A DNA stretch of 64,000 nt from Haemonchus contortus (GCA_000469685.2 LS997567.1:29453023-29517022), one strand, 5' to 3'. Shown: positions 11,601 through 22,949, counted from the stretch's first letter. A program made the numbers and translations. The notes: a model not told the origin generated them from the letters alone.

Positions 11601-12373
11601 ATGAAAATACTCGCGGTCTATTGCAAAACAGAACAAGATTCGTTCACAGTCGTTACGAACATTCGGAGGATGGAGGAAGTAAGCAAGAAAGACACAGCCA
11701 GAGAGATTAGCTATGTTTACGACCCCATCGTCGTCGCTAGTCCAACTCTAGTTCAACTAAAATCACTAATGGGAGAAGTGCTCAATTACAGAACAGAATG
11801 GAAATACAGGCTCGATCAATGAATTTGTATCAGATAGAACAAACTGACTGAAACTGAGTGCATGCGCATTATCCCCCATCTCGTTTCGGGTCAGTTCTCT
11901 AGTGCGGAAAATCGTCTATGGGTATTAGTCTATGTTGGCAATATTGCTATGTCGACCTGAGCCTATTCGCTGTGCAAGGTAACAGGGGAGGTTTATATTA
12001 CTTGCAATTCTAATGGCAGCCAGACTTTGCAACAACTTTATACTAAAGTACGATGTACATAAAGTCTCGATTGCATTGTACTGACAGTCAAATCGCACTT
12101 TCTTGGGTGCAAATTTGCCAGTGTTGGTTGAGAATCAACACACAAACCGTCGAACTCAAGAATAAACTCAAATTCAGCGGCATTTCCATCTTTCACGTCG
12201 CTATTGCTTTTGACCCAGCAGATGCAGGAAGCAGAAAATTGAATAGAATAGAAATAAATGATAGAGGAACCCGAATCGATTACATTCGCGAACATTCAAA
12301 ATATAGAAAAACCGGAAGCAAAGAGACATTCTTTGAACGATGTCTTCTCCGGTTAGTGAGGCACTACGAGTAG
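11601..12373 (+). pseudogene. BEL/Pao RNase H region remnant
   Basis: The frame at 12053-12373 contains TDSQIALSWV, the Asp-bearing block of the RNase H-like domain, and later FDPADAGSR, the NPADAGTRG-type motif that follows it in BEL/Pao Pol. The frame at 11601-11822 corresponds to the connection segment after the polymerase. The order and spacing fit the element. Several stops intervene. Confidence 0.7.
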
Positions 12374-12501
12374 TTCATCGGGTTTGCTAAATGTCAATTC
12401 ACTGGATCCGCAAACGGAAATCGCTATCTCAAAATAGAGTCTAAAGCCATTTCGAGATTCTCTCGTGAGAAGGAAATTTAAAGTAGCGATGTCGAATCAT
12501 C

Positions 12502-12838
12502 GGGGGGCGCGCGATTCACGCGTGCCCCCATTGGAGCTCTTTGCGCACGCAGCATCGTTTCAGTACCTTTCTGCTGAGATGGACCAAAATAAATTTACAG
12601 TAATCCACGCTTCACCACGAATAGAGCAAATCTCTTTACTATGGCAAAAAAGCCCCTTCGAGATTGAGAATTCACCTCATAGGTCAACAATTTACTTGTC
12701 AAACGTTCAAAATAAGAATAACTTCGAATTTTTACTTTCATAAGTTCTTATTTCTCCCGTTATGATGGTAGGCATGATGTTTTAGCGCGTTTTGTCCGAT
12801 GACCTCTTTATATTGACGCGTGAATCGCACCACATCCC
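12502..12838. mobile_element. 337-bp MITE with inverted ends
   Basis: The left end GGGGGGCGCGCGATTCACGC and the inverted right end (…GACGCGTGAATCGCACCACATCCC, 12815-12838) share the core GCGATTCACGCGT and G-rich tips. The interior left part is repeated in inverted orientation at 28771-28876, which shows a dispersed family. It sits between the RNase H and integrase parts of a BEL/Pao element. I saw no clear target duplication. Confidence 0.5.
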
Positions 12839-13299
12839 AAATTATCCCAACGCATAGTTTTTGTCTAGGAACAATGTCACGAAAACTTTGAAAATCTAGT
12901 AAATTTTTTAGACAAAAAATGGGTAAGAGATGAAAACGGAATGAACAGATATGAGTTTCGCTTTCAAAATGTCGTCAAACCTCATCATGCAAAGTCACCA
13001 ATCCTACTATGAAGCGCTTCGTCTGTCGTTTGTCGTTTGTCTTTCTGTCGTTCTGTCTAAATGTCTATCACGAAATTCCTTAGCTCTTTTAGATCTGCCT
13101 GGAGAGACCGAGTCGAGCGTGGGATGGGTGAGCCATGTCCCGAGAAGTATAAAGCACACATCAGCTTGGCGGAGCCCTGCCAAGAGTGAGCGGGACGTGC
13201 ATCGAAATGAGTTGTATTGAAGACCATGACTTCAAATTCAGTCACAAGACGGCTTCAAGACTGGGGTTTAAGGTTAGCTAGAGGTGTGTATTGGCAATA

Positions 13300-13440
13300 G
13301 ATCCAATTGGGAAGACTCACCCCCGATGGGCGGAGCGTTCTCAAAAATGCAATGCTTTATGGAAACGTTTTGGAAAATCATAACTCCTGTCCTCGTGTAC
13401 CTAGAAAATTCAAACTTGGTAGGAGTACAGGCGACAGGAT
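13300..13440 (-). repeat. Dispersed repeat (family with ACAGAC tail), copy without tail
   Basis: The reverse complement of this stretch contains AAGTTTGAATTTTCTAGG and GGACAGGAGTTATGA. These match 45661-45704 closely and 20302-20358 more weakly. The copies at 20 and 45 kb end in an ACAGAC-rich tail, which this one lacks. The stretch lies between the RNase H and integrase parts of the BEL/Pao element. Confidence 0.45.
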
Positions 13441-13888
13441 GGGAACACTTATGGTTCGTGGCAAGGCCAGACTCCCCCACAGGAGGCGGGGATCGAGCGA
13501 AAACTCTTAATTCCGATGAAGGTCTATAATGAAAATCTGCTCGTGTGGCTCCGTCCCTCATAGCTTAAGCCCATAGCGCATGCAATAGCGTGGGTGGCCG
13601 CCTGACATAATAGATTGATGCATATATTTTCACCCCGACTTCTTCGTGAATATCTCGATACAAATAGTCTGAAGATCAGAGGTATGCATCATCACCATCC
13701 ACTACCCGACGCCAATGCTCAGGCAGTTTGTCTATTCCGTTTCCCCAGAAGGACGGGGGCTGGGACTCGAAAAAGTCGCCCAGTGCCTTTCTGACCTCGT
13801 CCTCTGGGTCGAACTTGTGAAAATTATGCGGCGTTGTCGTCTGCATACGCGGATGGGTGAGTGGTAGCTGGTGTGATGAAAGAGAATC

Positions 13889-14430
13889 ATGTACAGGTCA
13901 CGCACACGTGAGGACGAATCACCAACATCCATGCAAACGAAATACGGAAGGATCGAACAAGGGGGAAAAAACAACATACATCAACCTATCACACCAAGGC
14001 CAGAAATCGCCCGATTAATTTTGCAGCAAATTCGCCGCGATAATGCTTACCGCGGCAAAGAGCACGCTAACTATTGCGCGCCAGGGATTCTGAATCGCGC
14101 GGGTATTGGATACATTCGAAAAATACTCGAAGAGTTGCGACATTTGCAAAAATTACCAAAGGACTCCTCTAGGTGCACTTATAGTGTCTGCTCTCCCCAT
14201 AGACAGTAATCGCAGCAACACCATCTCAAAACACAATTCAATAAGAGAGTTCATTTCGAAAGCACAGGAAGAAATGTGTGCAGCTCAATACGGATTTCTG
14301 ACAACTCATACCTGAGCGGCCAATCTCGAAGTGTGGAGAGCATGACAACGATAGCATTTTTAAACAGTTTTTGGCGTTTTATTCTAAGAGGAGGTGTCCC
14401 GAAATTAATGCGCACCGATTGCGGATCTGC
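13889..14430 (+). pseudogene. BEL/Pao integrase remnant
   Basis: The zinc-binding part is visible: ITPRPEIARLILQQIRRDNA (with HANY downstream), then CDICKNYQRTPLGALIV in a second frame. Near 14323-14430 a third frame reads MTTIAFLNSFWRFILRGG followed by PKLMRTDCGS, the core block that carries the second catalytic Asp in BEL/Pao integrases (MTT-FLN-F-RF--RG-P---SDNG). Three frames are used, so it is not functional. Confidence 0.75.
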
Positions 14431-14585
14431 TTAGAACCAAAGGGAGCAAGTAACAGCTAGAATGTTTGATAGAAGATCAGGAAACTCCCTTGTATCCTGA
14501 AGAGCAACTAGAGGTTTTTGATGGATTTCCAATTTATCAGCCTCTCGTATGTGTGGCGTTCGCGGAAGACATTTTTGAATGCTTC

Positions 14586-14932
14586 TTCTGCGCAATTCTT
14601 TTTCGCGCAGAGTCCGGTTTATAAACCAGTTAACTTTTCACTCCGGTTTTTATAAGACCAATTTTTCACGCGCAGTCTGGTTTTTTATAATCAGTTCTTC
14701 ACGCGCAGAGTCCGACTTCCAACGAAAAATGGTGTAGTTTTTTACGCGCAGAGTCCGTTTTTTAAATAGAAGCCAGTGCAATCTCATCCGCGCAGAACCC
14801 GGCTTTTTCACAAAAACCTGCAAAATTTCACGCGCAAAGTCACATCTTTCATGGAAATTTCGCGCAGTATCGTTCAAAGCGCAGCAACCAATACGAGTTG
14901 TCATACGCGCAGCACCTTTTTAGGCGCACGCC
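14586..14932 (+). repeat. Irregular array of CGCGCAGAGTCCG-type motifs
   Basis: About ten copies of a short motif close to (T)TTNCGCGCAGAGTCCG recur at 14603, 14669, 14702, 14744, 14789, 14831, 14860, 14876, 14904 and 14922. They are separated by 16 to 66 bp of T-rich sequence. Spacing is irregular, so it is not a simple satellite. It follows the BEL/Pao integrase and may be a decayed tandem repeat in the element's 3' region. Single copies recur near 15544 and 15704. Confidence 0.6.
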
Positions 14933-17262
14933 CAATTCTTGTGCTTTTGAGACAAAAAACTACTAGCTCGTACTAAACAACCTCGGGGCACACGGAGAGA
15001 GACTGCGTCATCTTTTTCGCAGAACCAGGATTTGAGCCATTATTTCGCTAACCCGGTAGGAAATTCTCCCGCCAAAAGTGAGGAGAAAATCTCCCCCTAA
15101 CGCCAAAATGACCCAAGGAGCTTAGGATTGTGCTCCTCCCAAAATCATTAGGCCTTTTATCAGTCGTCTTTATCGCCAACAAAATGGTCAACGCACTGTC
15201 GACATACTACCTCCACGAAACGATCAGCCTCAGGAACCAACGTGGGATCCTCAGTGTTGATTCGCTTACTGTGTCTGTGCTTTGTTAGCTAACAATTATT
15301 GTAGCCTAACTACTACTTGATCCCGTAGCCGTAAAAACCCATGGTACCTCATACCCATGAGGGCTGGGAAAAACACATGGCGACTTAGGCCCATTCCGTT
15401 AGGCGTCTATTAACTTGTCTGTATATTTCCGTAGGTCAGCAATGCCGTCGACCCCCACGAGCAGCTTCGTCGTCTCGCCGCCCCCAGTGTCGTGACTTTC
15501 GCACGATCTCTGCGCACCGTCTTCTACTGCAGCCGTTGCACTACATCTCACGCGCAAGGTCTCTCCAACGCTTATTGGACGGTCGTCAGAGTGCCGCACT
15601 GGGTCCCACCGCGCAACTGCGTTGCAGCCTTCGCCTGCGTATCGGGGGACAAGAAAAATTGGCCTAAAAAAGGAAGGCAGTCTTCTTCAGTTTCGACTTA
15701 TGCACGCGCAGGATTCGGCTGGAGCCCTGCATGGTTCCTTACCATCGTCTTCGACTTTCTCACGTTACCCCCATGTTATTCGTCCGCAGTCTCGATGTCA
15801 GTTATTACTACTAACTTCTCATCGGAATTGGATGATCGCTGGATGTGCGCAGCTTCTAGCCTGGACGCCAAGGAGGATTATTCCACGCGACCACGGGTGA
15901 GGTTTATAATTTTGATGGTGACGGTATCCCGATATCCCTCTGCGCTGCCGTCCATTCCCCGGACGGCCTCTGGTGCGTAGCCCGTGGAAGGTGGAATCCC
16001 GGTCGTCGTAAGGATAAGTGGACTGGGAACTCCTGCTCCGCTGCGAGTGGCGACATGACGTCCCGAACGCCCCCCGGTTAACGTCACTGCGCATGAACAG
16101 GAGGGTTTACGCGCATAGTCGACCCATAGTTAGGTGAGGTACCTTCCCGTAGGGCTTTTAGCTAAGCTCCATTTCGTTTGTAACTAGGCATAAAGCCACT
16201 TTTTCATTTTGTGTTTTGTTATGTGGCAAGAGTAGTCCATCTCTTACATATTTACTTTGATTGCGATGGACAACATTCTTTTTCTCGTTAGATTTCTTTA
16301 CACTTTCACTCGTATAACATATCTAACAAGTTCACCTCTAACAATGACACGATCGATAATATGGTGCTCCTTAACCCCAGTCTCTGAGTGCATTATGTAG
16401 AGGGCAGCGCAGGACCATCTTCGAGCGCAGGGTCACACTGTTGGTCGTAATCGATTCGCAAGGACCCACTTAACCTCAAGGGGCATCGCGCGAGGAGGAG
16501 GACCATAGGTACCGTGGCACGGCGAGGTTATCAAGCGCAGCTCTCTTGTGCTTCTGTTAGATGTCACGGCGACGCCCACCCCATAACTCCTGGTCATAAT
16601 CTTGGATTGCCCCAAGGGACGGGCGTTCGTCGTGACAATATGGTAGAAAAGATACTGAATAAGTCAGTGGGACGTGAAACTCGAGTTCAAGAGTAGAGGC
16701 GACTCAACCCGAGACCTCCAACAAAACTCAATGCTGACGACGCCACAACAATTACTGTACGTCCGACAGATTCTCTTCGAAGAATTCTCGAGTTATCACG
16801 TCCGGAAGGAGGAAAATTCTGGGAACCTCCATGATCCGCCCTATGATCATCATCTTTTAAAATCAAATGAGCAAGCCGTGGAAGCAATGCGCTTCTCAAA
16901 AGGGTATTTTCAGACAAATTTTGTGCCGGAGGCACAAATACCTTGTACTACTAAGACAAATGCAAGGGCAACAATTCAAGCAGGCTCGCCGCTCCAGGTC
17001 TTGCTCCCAGAATGGAGACGTTGACGGTTCCGTAGATCAGCAAAAACATTCATGCCAAATCACAGGGTCATCCAAAGGCAGTTGATCAGAATTTACCCTG
17101 CCGAAGTCCGCAGTGTCCCGGAAGTGGCGAAATAAATGTTGAAAGCAACAAGTGGAAAACATTCTAGAGAGTACAGATGGAGCGATACGCCTCTATCGAT
17201 TGCGCAAAACGAGGCACGTTCTTCTTGGAGCATTGAGACCGCGCGCTTATGATCTTTTTCGA
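14933..17262. other. Stretch without supported genes; long overlapping open frames
   Basis: The part at 15400-16095 is open in several frames on both strands at once (for example 15492-15980 plus and 15819-16094 minus). This is typical of GC-richer sequence with few stop triplets rather than of a gene. No conserved motif was recognised. The stretch at 16430-17030 is also partly open on both strands without recognisable motifs. Confidence 0.35.
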
Positions 17263-17481
17263 AACATGGACGGCGATTTGAATGAGGCAACTAGCGCGAT
17301 CTCCACGTCTTCATCCTTGATATATTTTATAGTATTGTGCGCAATGGTGAGCCTAGTCATTGCGTACAATACCTCATCTATTATATCCTGCGCAAATGGA
17401 ATAATCACTGTTGCCATTGGAGGGTTGATGTGTCTCGCTCGTCTGGTGGAAGCGGTTTATTGTGCGAGGAGCATGGTATAA
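17263..17481 (+). CDS. Small open frame with two predicted membrane helices
   Basis: From the first ATG the frame encodes about 72 residues. Two hydrophobic stretches (SSLIYFIVLCAMVSLVIAY and IITVAIGGLMCLARLVEAVY) are separated by a short loop containing Asn and Cys. The frame is open upstream to about 17152. No homology is recognised and no splice partner was found. It could be a membrane-protein exon or chance. Confidence 0.25.
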   Translation, partial: NMDGDLNEATSAISTSSSLIYFIVLCAMVSLVIAYNTSSIISCANGIITVAIGGLMCLARLVEAVYCARSMV

Positions 17482-18273
17482 CACTTTGCTGCGCTTATAT
17501 GCGTGAATGAACATGGCAGATGATACAGCATCCAGAGATGGTCAAACAAGAAGTGTAATATGACGGGATAAAAACAAAGCGAGCTCTACCGGATGAGAAT
17601 ATGACTACAGTGGGCGGACTATGAGAATAGGAGAGTTCCCCGCTCCTCATGCTTTTCCCGCGCTGCGGAGAAAAGCATGGGATAACTGCAAAATTGCCGA
17701 AAAGGCTACCACAAAATCAGTCAGAACAGTTGTAATACAGTCAAAATCATATAAAGAGGAGAGTATCGAACATAGCTCCTTTCTGGCTAGAGGCGAAACG
17801 CTAGTCGGCTCCAAATTCATTGCATAGACCTCGAGCAGAATTGCCATCTAAACAACAAACCTTTGCGACTCCACTGGCACCACTAACCACATCATTCAGC
17901 AGAAGACGAATATAATAGCATCCAGCAGAAATCGGTGATATGCAGAATAGTGGTCTAAGTATACGTACTATGGCCTAGAGGAATGCGTCGGTCGACGCGA
18001 GGGTGTTGAATATCTGCAGAAGCAGAATATCAGCTAAAAGAAGAGATGATGACGGGTGTGTGCATTGAGTGAAATACTGGTCTGCTGTGGTGGAGAGGTG
18101 GAGCAGAAAGCGCACTAGTGAACGAATCACCAGTGCACTCTCCACTGGTGGAGGAGGCTCAGAATTTCCTTCTTTTGCCGAGGTGGTGGCATGGGATAAC
18201 TTGTTGAGGCACAACAAGGTATTGTAGTTTCTTCCGCAGTGAATGCAGAGAATACCACCTCCCTCGTTATGCC

Positions 18274-18618
18274 TCAGTTGTAATCATCGTTACGGAGTCC
18301 GAGATTGCTGGTTCGGACAGCGTGCGATGCAGCGTCTGGATAACGACAACATCTCCCAGTTGGATGGCAATCATTGTTGTTGTTTATTGGACAGTAACAT
18401 TGAGTTGGCACTCTCCTCACGTTGTAGTCACAAACCATTTGATTTTTGCACAAGTGGAAGCTGCTCGGAGCTTGTGCCTTTGTGGAACACTCCACCGGAG
18501 ATTTGTATCCTTCCGAGACAGCTAGAATTTTGCTGCTTGCGAATGGGAGTTGGCCGTGCAAAATGGTGCTCATGGGCTTACGATGATAGAGGTGTCGACT
18601 ATCTGATGAGGTATTCAC
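18274..18618 (-). pseudogene. Cys-rich minus-strand frame, possibly retroelement envelope scrap
   Basis: The minus-strand frame contains CDYNVRRVPTQCYCP and, shortly after, CHPTGRCC. This Cys spacing resembles the ectodomain of envelope proteins carried by nematode BEL/Pao elements. The plus strand of the same region is also open (18243-18839), so coding strand is uncertain. No neighbouring retroelement domain was found within 2 kb on that strand, so the call is tentative. Confidence 0.2.
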
Positions 18619-18904
18619 GGCCTGAGAGCGAAAGTTCAGAAAATGTTAGTGCTGTGCAACGAGATGTGCGCGCGCAACTGTTCATGGGTTTCCATTCCAT
18701 GCATTCGACAATTTTGCATACGTTCTTTATTCTAGGAATGTGCGCAAAGCGACAAAATCAACGCACGCAGCATATGCCGACGGCCACTTATCCACGATGG
18801 AGTCATTCAGCGGAATGTTGGATAATCAGAATAAGATAGTTTCCTCTAGATTCGAACGCTGAACTGCTGATAGCATCACGCTCGATATATTTGAGCACAG
18901 TTAT

Positions 18905-19700
18905 TAATGGTTGATCATAGCTCCGTCCACCTTAGTGCAGACCCTTTCCACAATAAACTTGACCACCCATCTTTTGACTGCTCCAAACTACTTTCCGCCT
19001 TCCAGAAAGTTTTTGAAGAGATTAATTTTTGGTCCCAGCCCCGCTTCCATGTGCCAGCTCCGCCCCCTCCGAGGACTTAACAACATTTGTTCCAATTCCT
19101 CTCAATACTTTTTTCCCGCGTTCTAGAACGTTTTTGAACAGAGTTATGAAATTTCGCTCTAAGCTCCGCCCACTTCGGTGCCAGCCACGCCCACTTCGTT
19201 CTTTTACACTTTGACACCTTTTTGCAGCATCCCAGAACGTTTCTGAATAGAGTTATAAATTTTTGATCTGGGCCCCGCCCCCTTTGCTGCCAACCCCGCC
19301 CACTTTCGGGATTTGACCACATTCGTTCTTTTACACTTTGACACCTTTTTGCCGCATCCCAGAACGTTTTTGAATAGGGTTATAAATTTTTGATCTAAGC
19401 CCCGCCCACTATGGTGCCATCCCCGCCCACTTTCGGGATTTGACCACATTTGTTCTTTTACAGCTTGACACCTTTTTGCCGCATCCCAAAACGTTTCTGG
19501 ATAAAGTTATAAATTTTTGATATAAGCCCAGCCCACTTTGGTGCCAACCCCGCCCACTTTAGGGATTTGACCACATTTGTCCCATTACCTCTAACCACTT
19601 TTTTCCGCATTCTATAACTTTTCCGAACGAAATTACACTCATTTTTGAAAAGTAGCTTTCACCTCGACGCACGCCCCGCCCCTCGTGGGCGGGGCTTCGC
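18905..19700. repeat. GC-box minisatellite, about 127-bp unit
   Basis: Roughly six imperfect units repeat the order: GATTTGACCACATTTGTTC, a C/T-rich segment with CATCCCAGAACGTTTTTGAA, GTTATAAATTTTTGATCT, and two CCCCGCCCACTTT-like boxes. GATTTGACCACATT recurs at about 19311, 19438 and 19565, giving spacings of about 127 and 127 bp. Outer units are more diverged. The array ends in a hairpin, GCCCCGCCC-ctcgt-GGGCGGGGC (about 19673-19695). A related GC-box segment continues to about 20340. Confidence 0.8.
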
Positions 19701-20008
19701 TATACTTATGCATGCTCAGCACGCATAAGGCCTTGCTTACTCTTTTTATTTTTTTCCTAGCCTCGACGCCTTCGTTAAATCGTGTTATGAATCTCTGTGG
19801 AAAGTACCGCCCACTGCGAGAACGCTCCGCCCACCGTCGGTAAGTTTCCTTTATTTTGATTATTGACCCATTCCTAACCTTTGCACATTTTTCCCCGGTG
19901 TCTGGAATGTTATGAGACCGAATTAGAAGAATTCGCCAATGACCCCGCTCAATTCCGGCGCATGCCCCGCCCCTTGGGGGAGGGGCTCAGCTAGGCTCAC
20001 GTGTGCTC

Positions 20009-20269
20009 GGGTGTGTGTCAAGTCGTGCGTCCGAGGGTGCGCCCGACAAATTGCGCGGCGAAGTTCGTGGCCAATTTGGAGGACTCCGGCGCCTATCATT
20101 GGGGCCCAAACCTGAAGTAAGGTAGATTAGTAAGGTCAGCTGATCCCACTATTCCACTGTACATCAGAATGGGCCCAAATAATAGGCGCTGAAGTCGTCA
20201 GGATAAGTATGAATTTCGCCGCGCCATTTGCCGCGTGCACCCTCGGACGCACGACTTGACCGTCCCCCC
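20009..20269. mobile_element. 261-bp MITE with 8-bp target duplication (hAT-like)
   Basis: The flanks carry an identical 8-mer GTGTGCTC at 20001-20008 and 20270-20277. The ends are long inverted repeats: the left carries TCAAGTCGTGCGTCCGAGGG, which is repeated inverted near 20242-20260. Weaker inverted matching (GGCGCCTAT, GGGCCCA) runs about 100 bp inwards. An 8-bp duplication is the hallmark of hAT-type transposases. It is inserted in the GC-box repeat, whose uninterrupted sequence can be read by removing element and one 8-mer. Confidence 0.75.
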
Positions 20270-20289
20270 GTGTGCTCTGATGCACTTAC

Positions 20290-20405
20290 CCTATGCTCAA
20301 CTCATTCCAAACTAGACCCGACTTCTCCAGGTGTTTCTTCACGTTATATCGAATTTCCGTACAAACAGACAGACAGACAGACAGAGCGCTTTGTATAGAG
20401 TAAGG
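20290..20405 (+). repeat. Dispersed repeat with (ACAG)n tail, copy 1
   Basis: A segment ending GAATTTCCGTACAAACAG runs into six ACAG-type repeats and then GCGCTTTGTATAGAGTAAGG. Copies with the same order (TTTCC/TTTCGG, A/C-rich tail, TATA..TAG.) lie at about 44470-44560 and 45661-45770. The tail resembles the 3' ends of some non-autonomous elements, but the class is unknown. Confidence 0.5.
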
Positions 20406-20456
20406 ATTGCAAATCTTTTGCGCTGAAGACTTTGTGGTCTGTGTCTCTCGTTAATA

Positions 20457-21530
20457 TCAAGGTGCGTGGGATGTAGCCCTACTGCAAGTCCTTGAAGAGG
20501 GGCCTTCCCCTTTGGTTTTTAGCATGAAAGGTGGTGACGCACGACTGTGTATTAGTTTCGCTGAACAAGATTCCTCTGCTGAATTTGAACCAGCACTTAC
20601 CGCAGGAGTTGCAAGTGATCGAGTGCGCTTCTGAGCGCCAGTGTCAAAGAAGAATATGACTTTTTCGAAACTCTTAGTATCGTTCTTCCAGATGGATCCC
20701 TCTGCTGTGATCGGAGCTATTTGCTCTTTTTTCGGCGTCAAATCGCGACAATCTATGTTGATGTGATGCTCAGCTGTCTCTTCCTCATACTAAAATTGGT
20801 CATTCTTAACAACATCTCTGGATATGTTTTTCCGTCACACACAATGTGTATATAGGCACTGTGCTTTTTACGCTGCTGTAGGCCCATGTTACAATTGAGA
20901 TTTCCTGACATATCGCTCATTGGCTCGTTTACCTGACTGGAGAGGACTCTTTGGTCGCATTGTTTTCTTCGGTAATCGGACGTATATTTTGCTTTGATTG
21001 GTCGCGCTCGCCCGCGCTGTTGGTCGTAAGCGGCAATCATTCGTGCGGCACTGTGCACTTGTGTGTCGCGGCGAGTAGCATTTCCAGCAAAGGCGCCTTT
21101 GAGACACGATTTCTCTCTTCTTGCTTACGGGCAACGCCGATTGACACTGCCATGCAAACTGATCACCTGTTCTGCATACTGCGCAGATTTGTGCCGTGTT
21201 ACTCGTGTTCACAGTCTGTTTGTCTGCATGATCATACGGTCGCAACCTTGATTGAGCGTAGGGCCTTGGGCGATATCTTGCTGACGATGAATACTCAAAT
21301 GGGACCTACTGGGAGGTCATCGTACTCTCGACCCTGTAAGGAAGCGAAGGCAAATTATGCGTAAATGTGGACTTATTCTTCGTAGATCATTATTTCTACA
21401 AAATACATCATCTCGAGGTATAGATTCAACCATCATTGAGAGAGCTGGAACAAGTGTGTGAACTTTTCGATCTCCTTCTTTCTCAAGCAACGTAGCCCAA
21501 AATTTACGGCAGAATAAATCCTTGAATTCT
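20457..21530 (-). pseudogene. BEL/Pao gag and protease fragment
   Basis: On the minus strand the frame at 20889-21245 carries CAVCRTGDQFAWQC and, 21 residues later, CWKCYSPRHTSAQC, the double zinc-knuckle arrangement of BEL/Pao Gag. Upstream (21370-21530) there are traces of the Gag core (CPEFKDLFC-like). The frame at 20457-20741 contains FEKVIFFFDTGAQKR, the protease active-site DTG block. The element stops abruptly near 20450, where the GC-box region begins. No reverse transcriptase follows. Confidence 0.75.
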
Positions 21531-21653
21531 GGGCAATCTTTAAAACCTTCGGTTCTTAAGGTCCAGAACTAGCAATATGGAGAAGATACTAGTGATGAAG
21601 CAAAGTCTTAGTGATGGAGCACAAGTTTCAATAAAAGGAACATCGTAAAACTA

Positions 21654-22923
21654 CAGGGTGTCCCAAAATTATTTGCGCCGATTTATAGCAATATATTTGA
21701 AACTTCTCAACGGCGAAAGACGATGGAATTCCGATGCACGCTAGCTAACACTATGTGCTACAACATGCTAGAGTCGCATTTCAAAATATCCCCCGTGAGC
21801 GCGAATAGAAGTCACAGTTTGCTTTTGACTTGATCGCATGTGGCACGCAGGTATCCTTCTCCATTTCTTCTCAGCCGTCCTCCAGCTTTTGCATTCTAGG
21901 ACTCCAAACTGGGACTGCAAACTCGACAGGTCCTCTTCTAATAAAGGACCATTCGTGGGATTCAAGTGAGTCAAGTTTTAGAAAATAAGATGACCATCCC
22001 TCTTCACCAATGAAGTAGAGCAGTTGTCGTCGGCACCACTCGCGGGAAAGCTTGGCTCTGTGGGCTGGAGAAGCGTCCTGCTGGAAGGACTACGAGATGT
22101 TTCAGAAAACGTAGCCTGATCAGTGCTTCAATACTTCCATCAGAACGCTGTTCGAGTACTGGTCTTGGTCAATTCTCACGCCTGCACCGAAGAAGCTATG
22201 AGCGGCTTACCCTTGCAAGTGATTTCCTCGAAAAACATAGTTTTACTGTTCTGATGGCAACCTTTTTGTGAAATATTACACGTTGGATGTTTCTTTCCGG
22301 AACGCGAAGGTTTTGGTTGTCGAGGGATGGTTTTATCGTAAAACTTTTTTTGGCCAGAGAAAACGACGAAGGGTTGCGTGTCATCACACAAGTGGGTCTG
22401 CGACTTTCTGCATGTTTTGGCCCTGCAGAATCTATTGAGATCGGGATTGGAGCACAAGATAAGAATGTTAGTGAGGCTTCTGCATGACATTCTTCCATCG
22501 CGATAACTCCTGTGAGCCGTGCCCGCTGATTTCCTTTTGATGGGTCACCCAGGATCCCGACCGATTGGCAGACGGACCATTTTAATAGTCCTATCTTCAG
22601 AAACATTCTACCTTTCTATCTTTCCTGGTATTTCTCTGATTCAATCTTCTTTTCTATATCGTTTAATAGCCTCCTATACGGTTATTAGAAAAATCCCCAA
22701 GAATTTCATAACGCCCTTCCACTTCTCGAGCGTCAATGATTGCAAGTGGCATTGAATGAGCCTCTTCCATCTGAAAGATATTGGGAGTTCCACATCAGTA
22801 ACCATTCATATTGCAAGGAAACCTTCTTATGCAACTAATTAATAGCAGGTAGTGTGAATTTTATAGATTAATTCTACCTCAAAAATTACTGAACCTTGGC
22901 GCAAATAATTTTGGGACATTCTG
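21654..22923 (-). mobile_element. Tc1/mariner-like element 1 with inverted ends
   Basis: The inverted ends of 26 bp (left starts CAGGGTGTCCCAAAATTATT, right end at 22923) match at 24 of 26 positions. The left flank is TA and the right flank TT, consistent with a TA target with one change. The minus strand carries a broken transposase: VVFSGQKKFYDKTIPRQPK near 22330, QQDASPAHRAKLSREW near 22070, and a DLNP-like trace near 21965. These correspond to the FSDEK, QQD.APAH and SPDLNP blocks of the DDE transposase. Many frameshifts make it inactive. Confidence 0.8.
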
Positions 22924-22949
22924 TTCATCAACTCACGTGCATACTCCAA

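Larger units (their letters stand above)
9740..14460 (+). mobile_element. BEL/Pao LTR retrotransposon pol, decayed and interrupted
   Basis: In order on the plus strand: protease end (about 9960-10110), reverse transcriptase (10860-11510), RNase H (11600-12370) and integrase (13990-14430), the BEL/Pao arrangement. Stops and frame changes are frequent. A SINE (10289-10640) splits protease from reverse transcriptase. A MITE (12502-12838) and another repeat (13300-13440) lie between RNase H and integrase. No LTR pair was found. Confidence 0.8.

Noticed and set aside
15492..15980. 162-codon plus-strand open frame
   Set aside because: Other frames on both strands are open over the same stretch, no motif is recognised and no splice sites fit, so low stop frequency in GC-richer DNA explains it.
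18243..18839. 198-codon plus-strand open frame
   Set aside because: Composition (many Cys, Trp and Arg without pattern) is unlike a real protein, and the opposite strand shows the more plausible Cys spacing, so I did not call a gene on plus.
19077..19449. Minus-strand frames of about 81 codons with repeated NPESGRGW and KVSKCKRT text
   Set aside because: They are translations of the 127-bp minisatellite. The repeated peptide follows from the tandem DNA and not from a gene.
18905..20340. CRISPR-like array
   Set aside because: Units are about 127 bp without constant short repeats separated by unique spacers, and the genome is eukaryotic. It is a minisatellite.
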